Shown here piece after piece: positions 31,278 to 38,677 of a stretch of DNA of 39,602 bases (its first letter is position 1; every line of letters begins with the position of its first letter). A program made the position numbers and the translations under genes. The DNA is from Clostridiales bacterium (GTDB taxonomy: Bacteria > Bacillota > Clostridia > Christensenellales > CAG-138), in assembly GCA_918244965.1 (NCBI GenBank), contig CAKJYC010000020.1, forward strand, positions 1-39,602. Reading direction: 5' to 3'. Under the pieces are notes generated by a model, which was not told the origin of the DNA, ran no database searches, and was given only the letters and a program-made list of their open reading frames with translations.

Positions 31278-31305
31278 AACGGCTCCGCGCGGGAGCCGTT
31301 CTTTT
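31277..31305 (+). terminator. Intrinsic terminator at the end of family II copy X
   Basis: GAACGGCTCC / GGAGCCGTTC 10-bp stem with loop GCGCG, then TTTT, in the plus direction. Its left arm repeats the AACGGCTCCGCG found in the terminator at 31034-31055. Confidence 0.75.
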
Positions 31306-31314
31306 GTCGATTGA

Positions 31315-31485
31315 TTATTCCGCTTTCGGTGCGCCGACGGGGCAAACCTCCGCGCAGTTGCCGCACTCGATGCAGACGTCGGGGTTGATCTCGTACTTGC
31401 CGTCGCCCTCTGCGATCGCCTCTACCGGGCATTCTGCCGCGCATGCGCCGCAGGAGATGCATTCATCCGTAATTTTGTATGCCAT
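31315..31485 (-). CDS. 2x[4Fe-4S] ferredoxin
   Basis: Small clostridial-type electron carrier of 56 residues, the family norm. The first cluster motif uses C9, C12, C15 and C19 ([12 protein letters not shown]) and the second C38, C41, C44 and C48 ([12 protein letters not shown]); each last Cys pairs with the other cluster in the fold. The ATG at 31485 is set by GAGGAGG 8 bases upstream; longer in-frame readings cross the promoter. It is monocistronic. It probably shuttles electrons for oxidoreductases encoded elsewhere. Confidence 0.96.
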   Translation of the reverse strand: MAYKITDECISCGACAAECPVEAIAEGDGKYEINPDVCIECGNCAEVCPVGAPKAE

Positions 31486-31516
31486 TGTTTGTACCTCCTC
31501 ATAAGATTTCATCATC

Positions 31517-31544
31517 ATTATAACAAATGATTCCGATTTTGCAA
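31517..31544 (-). promoter_or_regulatory. Promoter of the ferredoxin gene
   Basis: On the minus strand TTGCAA (31539-31544), a 16-base spacer and TATAAT (31517-31522). Confidence 0.8.
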
Positions 31545-31700
31545 CCGTTTTTTTGAAACGTTTTTGCGAACGGATCCGCACGATTTCTGTAACAATTCTT
31601 CTATGTTTGTCCCCTGCCTTTCTTTCGACATGCGCCGCGCCGTACACTATGGGACATAAATGACGCAGGCAGGATCAAGCCTGCGCGAAAGGAGACGCAC

Positions 31701-32516
31701 ATGCTGTATTCGTTTCAGGAGGGGCTTCTGAATATGCCGCCGAAAAGGGATCCGGATCGCCGTCTGCTGCTCTTGCCGACCGAGGAGATCAAAACCGTGC
31801 CCGGACGCCTGCGCAAGAACACGGACCGCGCCGCGCTGACCGGGCTGATGGTGAGCATCGCGCAGGTGGGGCTTATTCAGCCGCTCACGGTGCGCAAGAC
31901 GCCGGAGGGCTACGAGCTGATCGCGGGCGAACGGCGGCTCAAGGCGTGCAAGCTCCTTGGCTATAAGGAGATCCCGTGCGTTGTGATGCAGGCGGGCGAA
32001 GAAAAGTGCGCGATCATGGCGCTGTCCGAAAACCTGCAGCGGACGCCGCTGCATTATCTCGAAGAGGCCGAGCGGCTGCAAGCGCTGCTTGCACGCGGGG
32101 TTTCGGAGGAGCAGCTGCTCACCCATCTCGGAAAGAATGAACCGTATCTTTCAAACCGTCTCCGGCTATTGAAGCTGTCGGGCGGAACGCAGGCACGGCT
32201 GAAGGCGGACGGGCTGTCGGAGCGGCATGCGCGCGCGCTTTTGCGTCTTTCCGACGACGAGCGGCAGCAGCAGGCGCTCGACATGATCGAGCGACGCAAA
32301 ATGAACGGCCCCGCGACGGAGCGGCTGGTCGATTCGCTGACACAGTCCGCGGGCGCGGCGCCGATGCGCATCCTCCGCTGTTCGCGCGACTGCCGTCTGT
32401 TCGTCAACAGCGTCAAGACCTGCATCGAACAGCTCGACGGCACCGGCATCACGGCGGACCTTCAGGAAAATCGCCGCGACGACGGCGTGGACCTGATCAT
32501 TCGCGTGCGGACATGA
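31701..32516 (+). CDS. ParB/Noc-like DNA-binding CTPase, no ParA partner
   Basis: ParB-fold protein for chromosome segregation or nucleoid occlusion. The 271 residues show GLIQPLTVR (57-65), the CTP-binding GERRLKA (76-82; GERRxRA in most ParB), ENLQRT (110-115) and a helix-turn-helix at about 135-158 (SEEQLLTHLGKNEPYLSNRL). No parA lies nearby and rsmG, the usual neighbour of noc/parAB, is 16 kb away. Two starts have good ribosome sites: ATG 31701 (AAAGGAG) and ATG 31734 (AGGAGGGG). The longer form begins MLYSFQEGLL, vaguely like the membrane-targeting helix of Noc. It overlaps the convergent rsmA gene by 20 bases. Confidence 0.88.
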   Translation: MLYSFQEGLLNMPPKRDPDRRLLLLPTEEIKTVPGRLRKNTDRAALTGLMVSIAQVGLIQPLTVRKTPEGYELIAGERRLKACKLLGYKEIPCVVMQAGEEKCAIMALSENLQRTPLHYLEEAERLQALLARGVSEEQLLTHLGKNEPYLSNRLRLLKLSGGTQARLKADGLSERHARALLRLSDDERQQQALDMIERRKMNGPATERLVDSLTQSAGAAPMRILRCSRDCRLFVNSVKTCIEQLDGTGITADLQENRRDDGVDLIIRVRT

Positions 32517-33297
32517 GCCGGAACAGGGCAAGAAACATCTTTGGCGGAAGCGTTTCCGCGCGGGTTTCCGGCGAAATACCGAGCGAGCGAAGGGCCTCGT
32601 CCGCATTCAGATAGGATTTCAGATTGTTTTTGATCGTCTTTCTGCGCATGGACAACAGCGCGGTGCAGAATCCGAACAGCGCGGCGGGATCGTCGTCCGG
32701 CGCGTCGGGTTTTTTCGTCATGCCGACGAACACCGACTGCACCTCCGGGCTCGGATAAAAGCAGTCCGGCGCGAATGCGGAAAGCGTTTCTGCGTCATAA
32801 TACAGGGCGGTGAGGATCGACAGCGGACCGTAGGTTTTGTCCTTCGGCTGTGCAAAAAAGCGATCGGCCGCCTCCTTCTGCACCATGCAGTAAAACGACG
32901 CGGGCAGGCTTTTCAGGACTGCGGCGCACAGCGGTGTCGTAATGTAGTACGGCAGATTGCCGACGACCGAAACCGGCTGCGCTTCGTCCGTGTACCGGTA
33001 TTTCAGCGCGTCGCCGCACACGACCGCAAGATCGGGATCGGGCAGCGATCCGGACAGATACGCCGCCATCGCCGCGTCCTTTTCGACGGCGGTGACGCTT
33101 GCGCCCTTAAGGAGCAGCAGCTCCGTGAGCCCGCCGAGGCCGGGACCGATCTCGATCACGTTTTTTGCAAGCCGCATGCGATCGACGCAGGCAGAGAGCC
33201 GTTCGCCGTCGATGCAGAAATTCTGCCCGAGCGCGCGGTTCGGATTCGTGTTCAATGCGGACAATGCGGTTTTGACAAAGGAAATGCTTGCTCTCAT
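32497..33297 (-). CDS. rsmA: 16S rRNA dimethyladenosine transferase RsmA (KsgA)
   Basis: Dimethylates two adjacent adenosines near the 3' end of 16S rRNA in late small-subunit assembly. The 266-residue protein shows RALGQNF (21-27), SAM motif I EIGPGLGGLTEL (49-60), acidic motif AVEKDAAM (about 70-77) and the catalytic NLPYYITTP (114-122). No Shine-Dalgarno precedes the ATG at 33297; instead the promoter at 33304-33332 ends 6 bases before it, so the mRNA should be leaderless. Its 3' end overlaps parB by 20 bases in the convergent direction. Confidence 0.96.
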   Translation of the reverse strand: MRASISFVKTALSALNTNPNRALGQNFCIDGERLSACVDRMRLAKNVIEIGPGLGGLTELLLLKGASVTAVEKDAAMAAYLSGSLPDPDLAVVCGDALKYRYTDEAQPVSVVGNLPYYITTPLCAAVLKSLPASFYCMVQKEAADRFFAQPKDKTYGPLSILTALYYDAETLSAFAPDCFYPSPEVQSVFVGMTKKPDAPDDDPAALFGFCTALLSMRRKTIKNNLKSYLNADEALRSLGISPETRAETLPPKMFLALFRLMSARE

Positions 33298-33303
33298 ACG
33301 TCG

Positions 33304-33332
33304 AGTATAGCATAAATCTTTTTATGCCGCAA
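33304..33332 (-). promoter_or_regulatory. rsmA promoter with palindromic spacer; leaderless geometry
   Basis: On the minus strand TTGCGG (33327-33332), a 17-base spacer and TATACT (33304-33309). Six bases lie between the -10 box and the ATG. The spacer region holds an inverted repeat GCATAAA-aaga-TTTATGC, which could be an operator. Confidence 0.7.
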
Positions 33333-33390
33333 GCGTATAACGACGGCGCGGCGGGACATGCTATCGGAAAAGAACCGAAAGGAGATGCGC

Positions 33391-33636
33391 ATGATGAACC
33401 GATTCTTTTTGATCCCGCTGCTTGCGCTGCTGATGCTGCTCGTCGGCTGCACCTGTTCCGTCAAGGGCAGTGCCGCAATGCCGACGACCGCGCCGACGAC
33501 TGCGCCGATCACGACGCGTTCCCCCGCCGCAACGACAGCGCCGACGACCGCGCCGACGCCGGAAACCACGGTCGCGCCGGTCAATCCGACCGAGCCCGTC
33601 ACCTCGCCCACAGCGGGTACGACGGCAGGAAACTGA
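33391..33636 (+). CDS. Small Thr/Pro-rich lipoprotein
   Basis: An 81-residue secreted protein with a signal peptide and lipobox LLVGC (Cys20), followed by a low-complexity tail of Thr, Ala and Pro (repeated TTAPTTAP units) of the kind found as O-glycosylated or flexible linkers. There is no folded domain after the tail, so it may be an intrinsically disordered lipoprotein or a truncated one. AAAGGAG lies 6 bases before the ATG at 33391; earlier in-frame ATG codons overlap that site. A hairpin terminator follows and the feoB promoter lies beyond it. No function is proposed. Confidence 0.7.
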   Translation: MMNRFFLIPLLALLMLLVGCTCSVKGSAAMPTTAPTTAPITTRSPAATTAPTTAPTPETTVAPVNPTEPVTSPTAGTTAGN

Positions 33637-33653
33637 ACGTCGAAGCGTCCCGT

Positions 33654-33690
33654 CCCTTTCCCTTGCTTACAGGGGAAAGGCTTTTCTTTT
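33654..33690 (+). terminator. Terminator after the small lipoprotein gene
   Basis: CCTTTCCC (33655-33662) pairs with GGGAAAGG (33673-33680), followed by CTTTTCTTTT. Confidence 0.75.
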
Positions 33691-33716
33691 TTGGAGAAAT
33701 CCGACGGGATCAGCGC

Positions 33717-33745
33717 TTGCATCTGTACCGGGAATGGGATATAAT
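33717..33745 (+). promoter_or_regulatory. Promoter of the feo operon
   Basis: TTGCAT (33717-33722), a 17-base spacer and TATAAT (33740-33745), 32 bp before the feoB ATG. No Fur-box palindrome is obvious by eye. Confidence 0.8.
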
Positions 33746-33777
33746 TCCTTCATCGGTTTTGATGGAGGAGAGGGAGT

Positions 33778-36123
33778 ATGACACTGCGTGATTTGAAGCC
33801 GGGACAGGCCGCGATCGTTCGGACGGTCGGCGGCGAAGGCGCATTACGACAGCATTTTCTGGATATGGGTGTGATTCCGGGCGTCAAGATGACGCTCGAA
33901 AAGCTGGCGCCGATGGGCGATCCGATGGAGTTCCGCATTCACGGCTACGAGCTGACGCTGCGCGTCGCGGACGCGGAAAAGATCGAAGCGACGCCGACCG
34001 ACGCCGCGCACGAGGCGCCGAAAAAGCCGCGCAAGGCGGAGCGCGAGCACCCCGGCCTCGGCGAAACGGGCCGCTTTCATATCAAAGAGACGGAGACGCC
34101 GCTGAAGAAGGGGACCAAGCTGACCTTTGCCCTGGCCGGCAACCAGAACTGCGGCAAGACGACGCTGTTCAACCAGCTGACCGGTGCAAATCAGCACGTC
34201 GGCAACTTTCCCGGCGTGACCGTCGATCGCAAGGGCGGCGCGATCCGCAACAACCCGAACACGGAGATCACCGACCTGCCGGGCATCTATTCGCTGTCGC
34301 CGTATTCCGACGAGGAGCGCGTGTCCCGCCAGTTCATCCTGAACGAAAAGCCGACCGGCATCATCAACATCGTCGACGCAACCAACATCGAACGCAACCT
34401 GTACCTGACCATGCAGCTGATGGAGCTGGACGTGCCGATGGTGCTTGCGCTGAACATGATGGACGAAGTGCGCGGCAACGGCGGTTCGATCCGCATCAAC
34501 GAAATGGAATCGCTGCTCGGCATTCCGGTCATCCCGATCTCGGCGGCCAAGAACGAGGGCGTCGATGAGCTTGTCGCGCACGCGCTGCACGTCGCGCAGT
34601 ATCAGGAAAAGCCGAGCCGCACCGACTTCTGCGACCGGGACGCGCACGGCGGCGCGGTGCACCGGTGCCTGCACGGCATCATGCATCTGATCGAGGACCA
34701 CGCGCAGGAGGCGGGCATCCCGCTGCGCTTTGCCGCGAGCAAGATCGTCGAGGGCGATCCCTATGTGACCGAAGCGCTGCACCTTTCCGACAACGAGCGC
34801 GACATGATCGAGCATATCATTACGCAGATGGAGCAGGAGCGCGGTCTGGACCGCGCCGCCGCCATTGCGGATATGCGCTTCTCGTTCATTCAAAAGCTGT
34901 GCGACGCTGCGGTCGTTAAGCCGAAGGAGAGCAAGGAGCACGCAAGAAGCCGCCGCATCGACCGCGTGCTGACCGGGAAATACACCGCGATCCCAGTGTT
35001 CATCGGGATCATGGGGCTTGTGTTCTTTCTGACCTTCCATGTGATCGGCGCGGGGCTGCAGAAGCTGCTCGAAATGGGCGTCGACGCGCTGACCGGGCTG
35101 GTCGACAACGCTTTGACCGCGTGGAACGTCAGTCCCGTTCTGCATTCGCTGGTCATCAACGGCATCTTCAAAGGCGTCGGCAGCGTGCTGAGCTTCCTTC
35201 CGATCATCATCGTGCTGTTCTTCTTCCTCTCGCTCCTTGAGGATTCCGGCTATATGGCGCGCGTGGCGTTCGTCATGGATAAGCTGCTCCGAAAGATCGG
35301 CCTGTCGGGCCGCAGCATCGTGCCGATGCTGATCGGCTTCGGCTGCACCGTGCCGGGCGTCATGGCAAGCCGCACGCTGCCCTCGGCGCGCGACCGCAAG
35401 TTGACGATCCTTCTGACGCCGTTTATGAGCTGCTCGGCCAAGCTGCCGATCTACGCGTTCTTTGCCGGGCTGTTCTTCCCCCGCTATGCCGCGCTCGTCA
35501 TGGTCGGGCTGTACGTCTTCGGCATCCTCGTCGGCATCCTGTTCGCGCTGCTTTCTAAGGGCGTGCTGTTCCGGGGCGAGGCGGTCCCGTTCGTCATGGA
35601 GCTGCCGAACTACCGTCTGCCGGGCGCGAAAAACGTGCTCCGGCTGCTGTGGGACAAGGCGAAGGACTTCCTGTCCCGCGCGTTCACCGTCATCCTGATC
35701 GCGACCGTCGTGATCTGGTTTTTGCAGACGTTCGATTTCCGGCTCAACATCGTATCGAATCAGCACGATTCGATCCTTGCCACCGTCGCGGGCTTTATCG
35801 CGCCGGTCTTTCAACCCTTGGGCTTCGGCGACTGGCGCATGTCGACGGCGCTCATCGCGGGCTTTATGGCGAAGGAAAGCGTCGTGTCCACGGTCAACGT
35901 GCTGTTCGGCGCCGAGGCGGCACTGCACAGTGCGCTCCCGCCGCTTGCCGCGCTGTCGTTTCTGACGTTCTGCCTGCTGTATACGCCGTGCGTGGCGGCG
36001 ATCGCCTCGATCCGGCGCGAGCTCGGACGGCGCTGGGCGGCGCTCGTCGTGCTGTTCCAGTGCGTCGTCGCGTGGGTCTTTGCGTTCCTGGTCCACTTTG
36101 TCGGCGGAGGGTTCCGGCTGTGA
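33778..36123 (+). CDS. feoB: FeoA-FeoB fusion ferrous iron transporter
   Basis: Imports Fe2+ across the membrane. At 781 residues it joins a FeoA SH3-like domain (1 to about 72: LRDLKPGQAAIVRTVGG... FRIHGYELTLRVADAEKI) through a charged linker (73-115) to FeoB. The FeoB G domain shows G1 GNQNCGKT (121-128), G3 DLPG (166-169) and G4 NMMD (226-229), then a helical GDI-like region. The membrane domain starts near residue 400 and carries the Gate motifs GCTVPGVMASR and SCSAKLPIYA. AGGGAG precedes the ATG. The 54-residue Cys-rich partner overlaps its stop. FeoA-FeoB fusions are known but less common than separate genes. Confidence 0.96.
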   Translation: MTLRDLKPGQAAIVRTVGGEGALRQHFLDMGVIPGVKMTLEKLAPMGDPMEFRIHGYELTLRVADAEKIEATPTDAAHEAPKKPRKAEREHPGLGETGRFHIKETETPLKKGTKLTFALAGNQNCGKTTLFNQLTGANQHVGNFPGVTVDRKGGAIRNNPNTEITDLPGIYSLSPYSDEERVSRQFILNEKPTGIINIVDATNIERNLYLTMQLMELDVPMVLALNMMDEVRGNGGSIRINEMESLLGIPVIPISAAKNEGVDELVAHALHVAQYQEKPSRTDFCDRDAHGGAVHRCLHGIMHLIEDHAQEAGIPLRFAASKIVEGDPYVTEALHLSDNERDMIEHIITQMEQERGLDRAAAIADMRFSFIQKLCDAAVVKPKESKEHARSRRIDRVLTGKYTAIPVFIGIMGLVFFLTFHVIGAGLQKLLEMGVDALTGLVDNALTAWNVSPVLHSLVINGIFKGVGSVLSFLPIIIVLFFFLSLLEDSGYMARVAFVMDKLLRKIGLSGRSIVPMLIGFGCTVPGVMASRTLPSARDRKLTILLTPFMSCSAKLPIYAFFAGLFFPRYAALVMVGLYVFGILVGILFALLSKGVLFRGEAVPFVMELPNYRLPGAKNVLRLLWDKAKDFLSRAFTVILIATVVIWFLQTFDFRLNIVSNQHDSILATVAGFIAPVFQPLGFGDWRMSTALIAGFMAKESVVSTVNVLFGAEAALHSALPPLAALSFLTFCLLYTPCVAAIASIRRELGRRWAALVVLFQCVVAWVFAFLVHFVGGGFRL

Positions 36124-36284
36124 GCGCGGGCGATTGGATCATCCTCGGCGCCGTGCTGCTTGCGGTCGGCGCAGCGGCGTTCTTCGCTGTGCGCCGCAGA
36201 AAATGCGGCTGCTCCTTCGGGTGCGGCGGGTGCGCCGCGCGCGATTGCTGCAAAAAAGGGGCTGACAAATCCAAAGAGCCGTGA
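36120..36284 (+). CDS. FeoB-associated Cys-rich membrane protein
   Basis: A 54-residue protein starting at GTG 36120, which overlaps the feoB stop (GTGA), so translation is coupled. It has one TM helix (about 6-24), a basic RRRK, then six Cys in CGCSFGCGGCAARDCC (29-44). This matches the small Cys-rich membrane proteins found after feoB in Firmicutes, thought to assist Feo, possibly as FeoC-like accessory or metal-binding factors. The GTG start and small size make it easy to miss. Its last codons contain the -35 and spacer of the cdsA promoter. Confidence 0.85.
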   Translation: MSAGDWIILGAVLLAVGAAAFFAVRRRKCGCSFGCGGCAARDCCKKGADKSKEP

Positions 36285-36290
36285 TATACT
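36262..36290 (+). promoter_or_regulatory. Promoter of cdsA inside the preceding gene's 3' end
   Basis: CTGACA (36262-36267, 5 of 6 consensus), a 17-base spacer and TATACT (36285-36290). Confidence 0.75.
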
Positions 36291-36320
36291 ACATAGAAAT
36301 GTAACAGGAGGGCCGGCGGC

Positions 36321-37151
36321 ATGAAGAGAGGCGGAACAATGGTGCGCGTGATCACGGGCATTTCGCTGCTCGTGTTTTTGGTGCCGTGCGTCTGGATCGG
36401 TCCTTTGACGCGGCTTTGCTTCTTCTATGCCGTCATCTGGTTTGCCGCACGTGAAATGTCCGACGCCTTGAACCGCATGGACTTTGTCACCTCGCCGTGG
36501 ATCGCGCGCGTGGTGGCGTTTGCGATGTGCGTCCTGTTCTATCTCAAGGCCAAGATCAAATTCGACGTCACCGCGTTCTATATGACGGCGCTGAGCATCG
36601 TGCTGATGTTCGGACTTCTGGCCGCGCTGTTTCGCAAGATCACCATGCGCGACGTGCTCGGCTCGTGCATCATCTGCTTCTATCCGACGCTGTTTTTGCT
36701 CGGCTACGCGTACCTGTCCGTACAGCCGGACAACCTGCTCTATCCGGTCCTGCTCATCACGATGTTCGCCGCGGCGGGCTGCGATATCTTCGCATACTTC
36801 CTCGGCCGCGCGTTCGGCCGTCATAAGCTCTGCCCGTCGATCAGTCCGCATAAGACGGTCGAGGGCTCGATCGCAGGCACCGTGTTCGGCACCGTGCTCG
36901 GCATGCTCGCCTGGGTGCTGCTGCGCGGCTACGCGCCGATCCCGTGGTTTGTGTACCTGATCACCGCGTTCTTCTGCACGATCGCAGGCCAGCTCGGCGA
37001 TCTCGTCGCCTCCATGATCAAGCGGCAGGCGGGCATCAAGGACTTTTCCGATCTGCTTCCCGGCCACGGCGGCATCATCGACCGCATCGACAGCTTCTGC
37101 TTCGCCATGCCGGTCGTCTATTTCGCGATCATGCTGTTCCACAGCACCTGA
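36321..37151 (+). CDS. cdsA: Phosphatidate cytidylyltransferase
   Basis: Makes CDP-diacylglycerol from phosphatidate and CTP, the branch point for membrane phospholipids. The 276-residue polytopic protein has about seven or eight TM helices and ends with the CdsA signature SMIKRQAGIKDFSDLLPGHG (positions about 232-251) continuing GIIDRIDS, which holds the K-D-x-S/D and H-G-G-x-x-D-R-x-D residues. AGGAGG lies 9 bases before the ATG at 36321; ATG 36339 is a weaker alternative. The usual neighbours of cdsA (uppS, dxr, rseP) are absent, so this is an isolated copy. The stop codon overlaps the end of a family II element. Confidence 0.93.
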   Translation: MKRGGTMVRVITGISLLVFLVPCVWIGPLTRLCFFYAVIWFAAREMSDALNRMDFVTSPWIARVVAFAMCVLFYLKAKIKFDVTAFYMTALSIVLMFGLLAALFRKITMRDVLGSCIICFYPTLFLLGYAYLSVQPDNLLYPVLLITMFAAAGCDIFAYFLGRAFGRHKLCPSISPHKTVEGSIAGTVFGTVLGMLAWVLLRGYAPIPWFVYLITAFFCTIAGQLGDLVASMIKRQAGIKDFSDLLPGHGGIIDRIDSFCFAMPVVYFAIMLFHST

Positions 37152-37341
37152 GGCTGTCGTAGAAGGGGCCGGACCGTTTGCGGCGAAGGCTTAAAAAAGA
37201 ATTTTTGCAGGTTGAAAGGGCGCAAGCGCCTTTTCTTTTCGTTTTTTCGCCGCAAACTATCCGCGTTTTCGGCCGGTCGCATACCTTAGTATAGCCTCCC
37301 GGCCGAAGAACGCGGATTCCGGCGCCCTTCCCGACAGCCTC
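37150..37341 (-). repeat. Family II structured element, copy Y (overlaps the cdsA stop)
   Basis: Read on the minus strand it mirrors copy X at 31086-31277. It has a perfect 10-bp outer repeat GAGGCTGTCG / CGACAGCCTC, then GAAGGG/CCCTTC. P2 is ATCCGCGTT/AACGCGGAT extended by TTCGGCCGG/CCGGCCGAA with an apical ATAC-TAAG-GTAT hairpin. P3 is GTTTGCGGCGAA/TTCGCCGCAAAC with a nested AAAGGCGC/GCGCC-TTT hairpin. The outer repeat begins on the last two bases of the cdsA stop codon. No protein gene is visible between 37152 and 37585. Confidence 0.75.
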
Positions 37342-37360
37342 CTTCGGCCATGTTCCGGAA

Positions 37361-37385
37361 GATACTCCGCAGGAGAATCTTTTTA
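37361..37385 (+). terminator. Probable terminator downstream of cdsA
   Basis: GAT-a-CTCC-gca-GGAG-a-ATC hairpin (one A-A mismatch) followed by TTTTT. Confidence 0.65.
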
Positions 37386-37520
37386 TTGCTCCTGTTTTCA
37401 AATTTACATATCCTTCATGCGGATGTCGCAATTCTGTTGCAATGCGGCGATATGATAAAGAGGGCGATCCGCGTGTGAAAAAGATTGGCTTTTCGGGCGA
37501 AACGGCGCGGCCGCGCATAC

Positions 37521-37549
37521 TTGCAAACAAAATATGCATATGATACACT
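37521..37549 (+). promoter_or_regulatory. Promoter of the Cys-repeat protein gene
   Basis: TTGCAA (37521-37526), a 17-base spacer and TACACT (37544-37549), 36 bp before the ATG at 37586. Confidence 0.65.
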
Positions 37550-37585
37550 AAACAGGCTTTTGAGGGGAACAAAAGGAGAATGCTT

Positions 37586-38545
37586 ATGAAACGGATCCTG
37601 CTCTGGACGGGCGTCGGGCTCACGGCGGCGGCGATCGTCACAGTCGCCGTGCTGATCCTGTGCACTTGCGTATTCGGGAATCATACCTACACTTCGGCGA
37701 CCTGCACCGCGCCGGAGATCTGCACGCGCTGCGGCGCGACCCGCGGCGAACCGCTCGGTCACATCTACAGCGATCCGACCTGCACCGAACGCGAGATCTG
37801 CGCGCGCTGCGGCGAGCGCAGCGGCGAACCGCTCGGTCACGTATGGCTGCCCGCCGCCTGCACCGAACCTGAGACCTGCGCGCGCTGCGGCATGACCCGC
37901 GGCGAACCGCTCGGCCACGACCTGACCGAAGCGAACTATCAAACCCCGGCGACATGCAGGCGCTGCGGCGACGTATTCGGCGAACCGCTGCCGGCCGCGC
38001 TCAAGGACCGCACGCTCAACGAAATGCAGGTCGGCGTGCCCGTGCCGTATACGACCGCCTCGTATGAGGATTACGACGTCGACGTGACCGGCACGGCCGA
38101 GATCGTTGATTATACCGTCACGCCGGGCAACGACGCGTTCCCCGCGCGGGAAGGCTACGAATGGCACATTGCGACCGTGCAGCTTGTATTCGGCGGCGAG
38201 GACGCGCAAAAGAACGGCATGTTGAGCGCCCATACCTTCGGAGACTGGTATCTTTTGGACGACTCCATGGCGGCGACCGAGGACGAAAACGGCCTGCGCC
38301 CGTTTATGTGCGACTGGCACGGCATGCGCGTGCAGTGCTGGCAAAAGACCGGCCCAAACGAGGAAGCCGACTGGTACGACCGCGAACTGCGCTTCCGCTG
38401 GAAGGAGGGCGTGCTGGTCCCGGAGGGCTACGACGGCGTGCTGCTGATCCTCTACCACTACCGGCTCGCCGCACACGCGACACACCTGTATCTGCCCGCA
38501 AGCGAGGTCCTCGACGAGCACGCGCTTGTGTTCCGGATGCAGTGA
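37586..38545 (+). CDS. Exported protein with tandem C-x5-C-x2-C repeats
   Basis: A 319-residue protein with an N-terminal TM or signal segment (about 4-27). Next come four roughly 28-residue repeats of the form C-T-x-x-E-I/T-C-x-R-C-G-x3-G-E-P-L-G-H (for example CTEREICARCGERSGEPLGH; about 37-130), then a C-terminal domain of about 190 residues with no cysteine-rich motif. The repeats give a conserved C-x5-C-x2-C pattern plus His and may bind zinc or form disulfides. Such repeats are common in surface proteins of gut Clostridia but have no assigned role. The ATG at 37586 is preferred because AAAGGAG lies 7 bases upstream; ATG 37580 is too close to it. Confidence 0.8.
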   Translation: MKRILLWTGVGLTAAAIVTVAVLILCTCVFGNHTYTSATCTAPEICTRCGATRGEPLGHIYSDPTCTEREICARCGERSGEPLGHVWLPAACTEPETCARCGMTRGEPLGHDLTEANYQTPATCRRCGDVFGEPLPAALKDRTLNEMQVGVPVPYTTASYEDYDVDVTGTAEIVDYTVTPGNDAFPAREGYEWHIATVQLVFGGEDAQKNGMLSAHTFGDWYLLDDSMAATEDENGLRPFMCDWHGMRVQCWQKTGPNEEADWYDRELRFRWKEGVLVPEGYDGVLLILYHYRLAAHATHLYLPASEVLDEHALVFRMQ

Positions 38546-38572
38546 TAAACGCGGACGTTATCCATAGTATTT

Positions 38573-38611
38573 ACGCAAAGCAGTTTCCCGAAAAACCGCT
38601 TTGCGTTTTTG
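38573..38611 (+). terminator. Terminator after the Cys-repeat protein gene
   Basis: ACGCAAAGC pairs with GCTTTGCGT, with an inner GTTT/AAAC extension, followed by TTTTT. Confidence 0.85.
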
Positions 38612-38677
38612 TTTCTCTGCTGTGTCCGGACAGCCGAAGCGCCTTTGCAAATAGATGCGCCGTGCTGTGAATAGCTC

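Noticed and set aside
33640-33777. Riboswitch or Fur-type regulatory RNA before feoB
   Set aside because: The leader between the promoter and the ATG is only about 25 bases, and no aptamer-like fold or clear Fur box was seen.
33844-36096. A 750-codon open frame on the minus strand across feoB
   Set aside because: Its composition (Arg, His, Gln, Asp rich, no hydrophobic core) is that of a codon shadow; feoB explains the region.
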